DNA of 64,000 nt from Phymatolithon calcareum. Taxonomy: Eukaryota > Rhodophyta > Florideophyceae > Hapalidiales. Location of the stretch: assembly GCA_977006965.1 (NCBI GenBank), contig OZ345372.1:2294001-2358000 (forward strand), read 5' to 3'. This document shows positions 62,846 through 64,000 of this stretch, in pieces; the stretch's first letter is position 1; each line of letters starts with the position of its first letter. The translations under genes and the position numbers were made by a program. The notes beneath the pieces are model-generated. The model was not told where the DNA came from, made no database searches, and saw only the letters and a program-made list of their open reading frames with translations.

Positions 62846-63426
62846 TCAGTCGAGCGATCTAAGCTTCCAGGCACTTGTCTTGTCGGGCTTTGGGGGTGGT
62901 TTAGAGCCTTTGGAGAGCCAGCGCTGGTGTTTTCATCGGTTTCCTGGCAAGCTTGTACATCCTCATTGACTTTCGGAACGGTCTTTGATGCTTCGGTACT
63001 GTTCTGAGCTTGAGTCCTCGTTTTAAAGAGCTCTGGTCTTTCAGTTTCTCGCAGTGAATTGAGTGTCATGCTGGCCCACTCGGCCTGTCTTTCGTAGTAA
63101 CTCTGAGCGTAAGTGTTGTTTCTTGCCCCAGCGTTCACCGCTGCGTACTGCATGCGTGTCTGGTATGCTTCGAGGTTCTGTATTTTGCGAAGTATGGGAG
63201 CAGTGATCAGTCTGTGTCCTTTCATCTTGATTTCGAGCGGCGAGAAGTCTTTGAGGTGAGTGAATTGTAAAGCACGCATGACTGTAACAAGCTGGTTGAC
63301 ATGCGACTTGTCCGCTAGAATTTCGATTGCCATAGTCCCGACATAATTAATGCTAAGTAATGCCCAGCTCGATGTGAGCAGCGGTTTGAGCAGTTTTCTG
63401 AGCTGTCCAATATTCCTCTCGTGAAG
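62815..63426 (-). CDS. LINE ORF1, downstream frame (family D copy 2)
   Basis: The same frame as 35373-35984 in copy 1, open after the equivalent TAA and with the same first ATG (63333). At the protein level the part from that ATG to the stop is identical to copy 1 over 172 residues. It carries the second half of the RRM-like RNA-binding domain and the acidic C-terminus. It overlaps the open start of ORF2 by 31 bp. Confidence 0.65.
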   Translation of the reverse strand, partial: LHERNIGQLRKLLKPLLTSSWALLSINYVGTMAIEILADKSHVNQLVTVMRALQFTHLKDFSPLEIKMKGHRLITAPILRKIQNLEAYQTRMQYAAVNAGARNNTYAQSYYERQAEWASMTLNSLRETERPELFKTRTQAQNSTEASKTVPKVNEDVQACQETDENTSAGSPKALNHPQSPTRQVPGSLDRSTEEDASAHAQS

Positions 63427-64000
63427 TTACCAAAGTACACCGCCTGGATATTTGGCTTGCGTCGTGTGGCTTTAGCACGAAGGTCGGAGAAGTCGGCGAA
63501 TACTGACTTGACTTTTGAGGCCAAAGGACTGGGTAGTGCATCGGTAGGGATCGTAGGGCGAGATGCTATCTGTGCCCAGGAGAGTTTGGGGTTAGCTTCT
63601 TCGATTGTGTTCTTGGGATGGTCATCCGTCTGGGCGGCAGCCTTTGTTGTTTCCAAAGCGTTCAGGGTGCCGAAACTTTTATCGGCGATTTGCGGAGACT
63701 GATTGATATGTACTGGGGCTGGGCGGTTGATGGCCTCCATAGCTTGAACTTCGGGGCGCGGTGGTGCGGTCTGCGTTATGGTGTTTAGCCTCGCAACTAC
63801 GACCGTCAACTGTCGCTGCAGGGATTCTATCTTGCTCATAGTTGTTTGACAGCAAGCGCATGGAGTTTGATTGTCCTCGTTTCGGGGCCTGGTGGCAATA
63901 GTTCCTTTCTTGTTCTTTTTCGCCTGCGCTATTTTGCCGGCATGGTCAATAATCTGGTCAAAGCGTCTTCCTTGTGTGGTTTTCTTGCATCCAGAGCAGA
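63315..64000 (-). CDS. LINE ORF1, upstream frame (family D copy 2, partial)
   Basis: Open to the window edge, so the N-terminus is not seen. It extends copy 1 by about 60 residues and shows a probable zinc-binding region CSGCKK...RRFDQIIDHAGKIAQAKK...PCACC (CxxC and CxCC pairs about 45 residues apart) before MSKIESLQRQLTVVVARLN, a short coiled-coil segment. The Met at 63839 is internal. The Pro-rich segment, KLSWAQIASRP and VYFGNFTR follow as in copy 1. The frame ends at 63315 after the point where the sensible reading moves to the -1 frame. Confidence 0.65.
   Translation of the reverse strand, partial: CSGCKKTTQGRRFDQIIDHAGKIAQAKKNKKGTIATRPRNEDNQTPCACCQTTMSKIESLQRQLTVVVARLNTITQTAPPRPEVQAMEAINRPAPVHINQSPQIADKSFGTLNALETTKAAAQTDDHPKNTIEEANPKLSWAQIASRPTIPTDALPSPLASKVKSVFADFSDLRAKATRRKPNIQAVYFGNFTRGILDSSENCSNRCSHRAGHYLALIMSGLWQSKF

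Larger units (their letters stand above)
59696..64000 (-). mobile_element. LINE family D, copy 2, running off the right edge
   Basis: An inverted copy of 34981-39098; coordinates correspond as 98799 minus position with no net gap over 4.1 kb. The 3' tail (59696-59720, read on the minus strand) is AATAAAACAG followed by ATCCATCCATCCATCC, so the element ends in an ATCC microsatellite and not poly(A). It extends further 5' than copy 1 and leaves the window inside ORF1, so neither its 5' end nor its left target duplication can be seen. Confidence 0.92.

Noticed and set aside
1-64000. tRNA, rRNA and CRISPR features
   Set aside because: I looked for tRNA box B-like GGTTCGAATCC, for rRNA-like conserved blocks and for regular repeat-spacer arrays. 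None were found; the GTGACACT arrays have uneven A/T spacers and face each other, unlike CRISPR.

Overview
This is a eukaryotic nuclear window. It has intronless protein-coding genes separated by thick layers of decayed, nested transposable elements, and I see no bacterial features (no operons, no Shine-Dalgarno-led genes). Compact intronless genes in islands, surrounded by a mix of LINE, LTR, piggyBac-like, hAT, MULE, Tc1 and Crypton-like debris, would fit a florideophyte red alga (Chondrus-like). That assignment is an inference from style only; another protist is possible.

Host gene island (about 5.2-9.3 kb): two divergently transcribed genes share an 850 bp intergenic region. One encodes a GC-rich, type II single-pass membrane protein of unknown function (5197-6240, minus). 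The other encodes a PH-domain Ser/Thr protein kinase with an unusual catalytic loop (7090-9171, plus). A further intact ORF of unknown function (11791-12987, plus) and a coiled-coil ORF (13626-14456, minus) sit beside a broken Tnp2/CACTA-like transposase (14866-18717). These two may be host genes or transposon cargo.

Repeat regions, left to right. (i) A 1342 bp MULE with an exact 10-bp target duplication (145-1486), then two LINE tails (1640-3395). (ii) A LINE tail carrying a zinc motif (9966-10290) and piggyBac-like debris (10870-11567). (iii) A piggyBac-like copy (19165-22207) interrupted by a 946 bp hAT with a perfect 8-bp duplication. (iv) A fold-back array of GTGACACT motifs (23276-23765). 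(v) A piggyBac-like element with both ends (23847-26353). (vi) A Tc1 element (28542-30123). (vii) A Crypton-like recombinase gene split by another piggyBac-like element (30852-32799). (viii) A gypsy integrase fragment, then a 5'-truncated LINE (34981-39098). (ix) A LINE split by a hAT with a perfect 8-bp duplication (39500-42900). (x) More piggyBac-like, LINE and hAT debris (43-48 kb). (xi) A piggyBac-like copy carrying two solo LTRs (48.1-51.1 kb). (xii) A nearly intact hAT transposase whose right flank holds the second MULE copy (51.6-55.0 kb). (xiii) A third LINE type, a gypsy RNase H fragment, and an inverted, nearly identical second copy of the 35-39 kb LINE running off the right edge (59696-64000).

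Most notable: a piggyBac-like family whose ends all carry CTAG. At one insertion, the reading frame of the interrupted gene is kept if one 4-bp CTAG counts as the target duplication, unlike the usual TTAA. Also notable is a LINE whose three successive reading frames each step by -1, in both copies, with an ATCC-repeat tail instead of poly(A).
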